64,000 bases of DNA from Batillaria attramentaria. Taxonomy: Eukaryota; Mollusca; Gastropoda; Batillariidae. A program made the position numbers and the translations under genes. Numbering within the stretch: the stretch's first letter is position 1; the number at the start of each line of letters is the position of its first letter. Where the stretch lies: assembly GCA_018292915.2 (NCBI GenBank), contig JACVVK020000061.1, positions 872,501-936,500 on the forward strand, read 5' to 3'. Shown here one piece after another: positions 62,852-64,000 of the stretch. Under the pieces are notes generated by a model, which was given only the letters and a program-made list of their open reading frames with translations, ran no database searches and was not told the DNA's origin.

Positions 62852-63237
62852 TTGATTGTTTGTTAGTATTGCTTGATGTATGTAATCGCATAGTCGTCTG
62901 TCCCTCCACCTCCCCCTCCCCAATTCCCTTCCTCAGACATATTTACAATGGTGTGTGTGTGTTTTACTTAGTGGTAGCTTACTTGGTGCATGCAGGAGTC
63001 GTAGCCAAGCAGGGACAAGATGTAAGAGAGGTCTGCGTGCCTAATCTTTTATCCTTGAAAAATAAAGTTTCATTCATTCGTTCTCTCTCTCTCTCTCCTT
63101 ACCAGTGTCTTGGCTGTAGTTTGTTTAGAGATGGCGCGCAGCTGCAGATCGAGAACAGTGGGGTCTGACTGTTTAGCGCACGGCTCATCCAACACAGTCA
63201 GGCCAAGGGTATCTGGTTTCTGATCTGGCCGCGGAAT
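59085..63237 (-). CDS. IFT46: Intraflagellar transport protein 46, C-terminal six exons, partial gene
   Basis: Exons on the minus strand: 63237-63103, 61823-61711, 61250-61184, 60887-60827, 59926-59823 and 59171-59085. All borders are GT-AG and the phases agree. The product reads [118 protein letters not shown] and ends GDSLLL. These blocks match the conserved C-terminal half of IFT46 almost word for word. IFT46 belongs to the IFT-B complex that carries cargo up cilia; in green algae it is needed for outer-arm dynein transport. A few residues (NSSHHNE after VYK) replace the usual short spacer. The N-terminal acidic region and start lie beyond the right edge. Confidence 0.96.
60141..60646 (+). 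mobile_element. tRNA-derived SINE (type D), ~500 bp, AAAT tail
   Basis: The head has gtagtgtagtggttagcac and cccgggttcgagtcccagc. It ends in (AAAT)n. The direct repeat aaataaacttttc flanks it. It lies in an IFT46 intron, antisense. Confidence 0.85.
61938..62005 (+). repeat. (GT)n microsatellite followed by a shared retroelement end
   Basis: About 34 GT units, then gagccagaagaaaattttct and gacaataaagttatattgaa, a block also found after a short GT run at 58825-58920. The repeated (TTGAA)n end suggests the 3' terminus of a retroelement. Confidence 0.9.
62265..62582 (+). mobile_element. LINE 3'-end fragment with ATT tail
   Basis: The + frame at 62269-62424 reads [20 protein letters not shown], then [20 protein letters not shown] and KTYLFSS before a stop. 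This is the C-terminal signature of CR1/L2-type reverse transcriptase ORFs. The 3' end is aagcgctatataaataaatt followed by (ATT)n. It lies antisense in an IFT46 intron. Confidence 0.75.
62766..62850 (+). repeat. (CA)n(CT)n(CA)n microsatellite
   Basis: CA run, CT run, then a second CA run, in an IFT46 intron. Confidence 0.95.
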
Positions 63238-63392
63238 CTAAAATACAGTACAAGATAAAGAATGCCAAGATTGTGAAGACACCTTGTAAAGTCTCCGACA
63301 TGATCAATAAAGGGTCAGTTCACTGGCAATAATCAGAAGCGCACTGTGTGAATACTGTGTGAATATACTGTAGGAAGTGTTCTTCTTCTCAG

Positions 63393-63555
63393 GGTGGGGA
63401 GAGAGAGTTTAACATCCTTTTCCATCACCTGTGGGTGATATCAAAGAAGGGGCAACGAAAAAAAGGCCAGCACAAATATTTGGCCCCAGCCAGGATTCAA
63501 ACTCATGACCCGAGCGCTGAAAGACCAACGCTCTACCATTCGGCTATCCCAGCGC
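63393..63555 (-). mobile_element. tRNA-derived SINE (type A)
   Basis: The 8-bp direct repeat cttctcag flanks it (63385-63392 and 63556-63563). The tail is partly changed (agagagagtttaacatcc). Confidence 0.85.
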
Positions 63556-63627
63556 CTTCTCAGAAATGTGAGTAAAGCAAAACACCAACACAGTCATAAT
63601 CAGGGGTCCTGTGCTCTGCAATGGTGC

Positions 63628-63799
63628 GGGGAGCCGGGGTGGCCAAATGGTAGAGCGTTGGACTTCTAATGCTCGGGTCGTGAGTTCGTATCCCGGCTGG
63701 GGCCAAATATTTGTGCTGGCTTTTTTCATCGTTGCCCCGTCTTTGATATCACCCGTATGTGGTGGAAAAGGACGTTAAACCCCCAAACACCCACCCACC
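63628..63799 (+). mobile_element. tRNA-derived SINE (type A)
   Basis: A 12-bp duplication, ctgcaatggtgc (63616-63627 and 63800-63811), flanks it. It lies only 73 bases from an inverted member of the same family, so the two could pair in a transcript. Confidence 0.92.
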
Positions 63800-64000
63800 C
63801 TGCAATGGTGCATATCCACTGATAATTCAATGATTTTTTTTTTTGGGGGGGGGGGGGGGGAGGGGGGTCTCACTGTTTATTCATTTTCTATATAAACTAG
63901 TGTCCAAAAGAAACGATACCAAACTGTTGTCAGTATGTTTTTGTGCAAAGTGATCCCCGAGGCCTAAAAACATAGGTTTACGTATCCCACGTCCCAAATA

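Overview
The window is eukaryotic and most likely from a marine invertebrate, probably a mollusc. Genes are split by GT-AG introns. The intergenic DNA is full of CA/CT/GT microsatellites, tRNA-derived SINEs, MITEs and non-LTR retrotransposons. No bacterial, phage or organellar signature is visible. Naming a gastropod rests on general resemblance only; the animal assignment rests on IFT46, a Bcl-3-type IkappaB and two animal selenoproteins.

Layout. (1) 1-18 kb is repeat-rich. Its one recognisable gene part is the last exon of selenoprotein S on the + strand (5624-5706), ending in the Gly-Gly-Sec-Gly signature. (2) 18.15-33.14 kb, minus strand: a seven-exon gene for a 1405-residue Bcl-3-like ankyrin protein. 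Its introns hold a full-length RTE-like LINE, a hAT-type element carrying a BED-finger remnant, MITEs, SINEs and a partial exon duplication. (3) 40.16-43.59 kb, minus strand: a five-exon gene for a selenoprotein L-like protein of 239 residues. Both positions of its redox motif are encoded by UGA (Sec-x-x-Sec), and the second UGA is split by intron 1. A candidate SECIS lies in what looks like a spliced 3'UTR exon at about 39.5-39.6 kb. (4) 44.8-48.1 kb, minus strand: an unrecognised Met/Gln-rich and very acidic gene built on a coding tandem repeat and itself partly duplicated. (5) 50.9-54.2 kb: a second, nearly identical full-length LINE in inverted orientation. (6) 54.5-58.6 kb: a segmental copy of the SelL first exon and upstream DNA, decayed and split by a 5'-truncated CR1/Jockey-like LINE that itself carries two SINEs. 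(7) 59.09-63.24 kb, minus strand: the six C-terminal exons of IFT46; its 5' part lies beyond the right edge.

The genes are not an operon and do not form one pathway. Bcl-3-like (NF-kappaB control), SelL (thiol/selenol redox), SelS (ER membrane, protein quality control) and IFT46 (cilium assembly) are independent housekeeping or signalling genes. Two selenoprotein genes in 64 kb, with UGA read as Sec in both, are the main reason ordinary gene calling would misread the window. All exon junctions were derived by eye from splice consensus and reading phase; no alignment or transcript was available.
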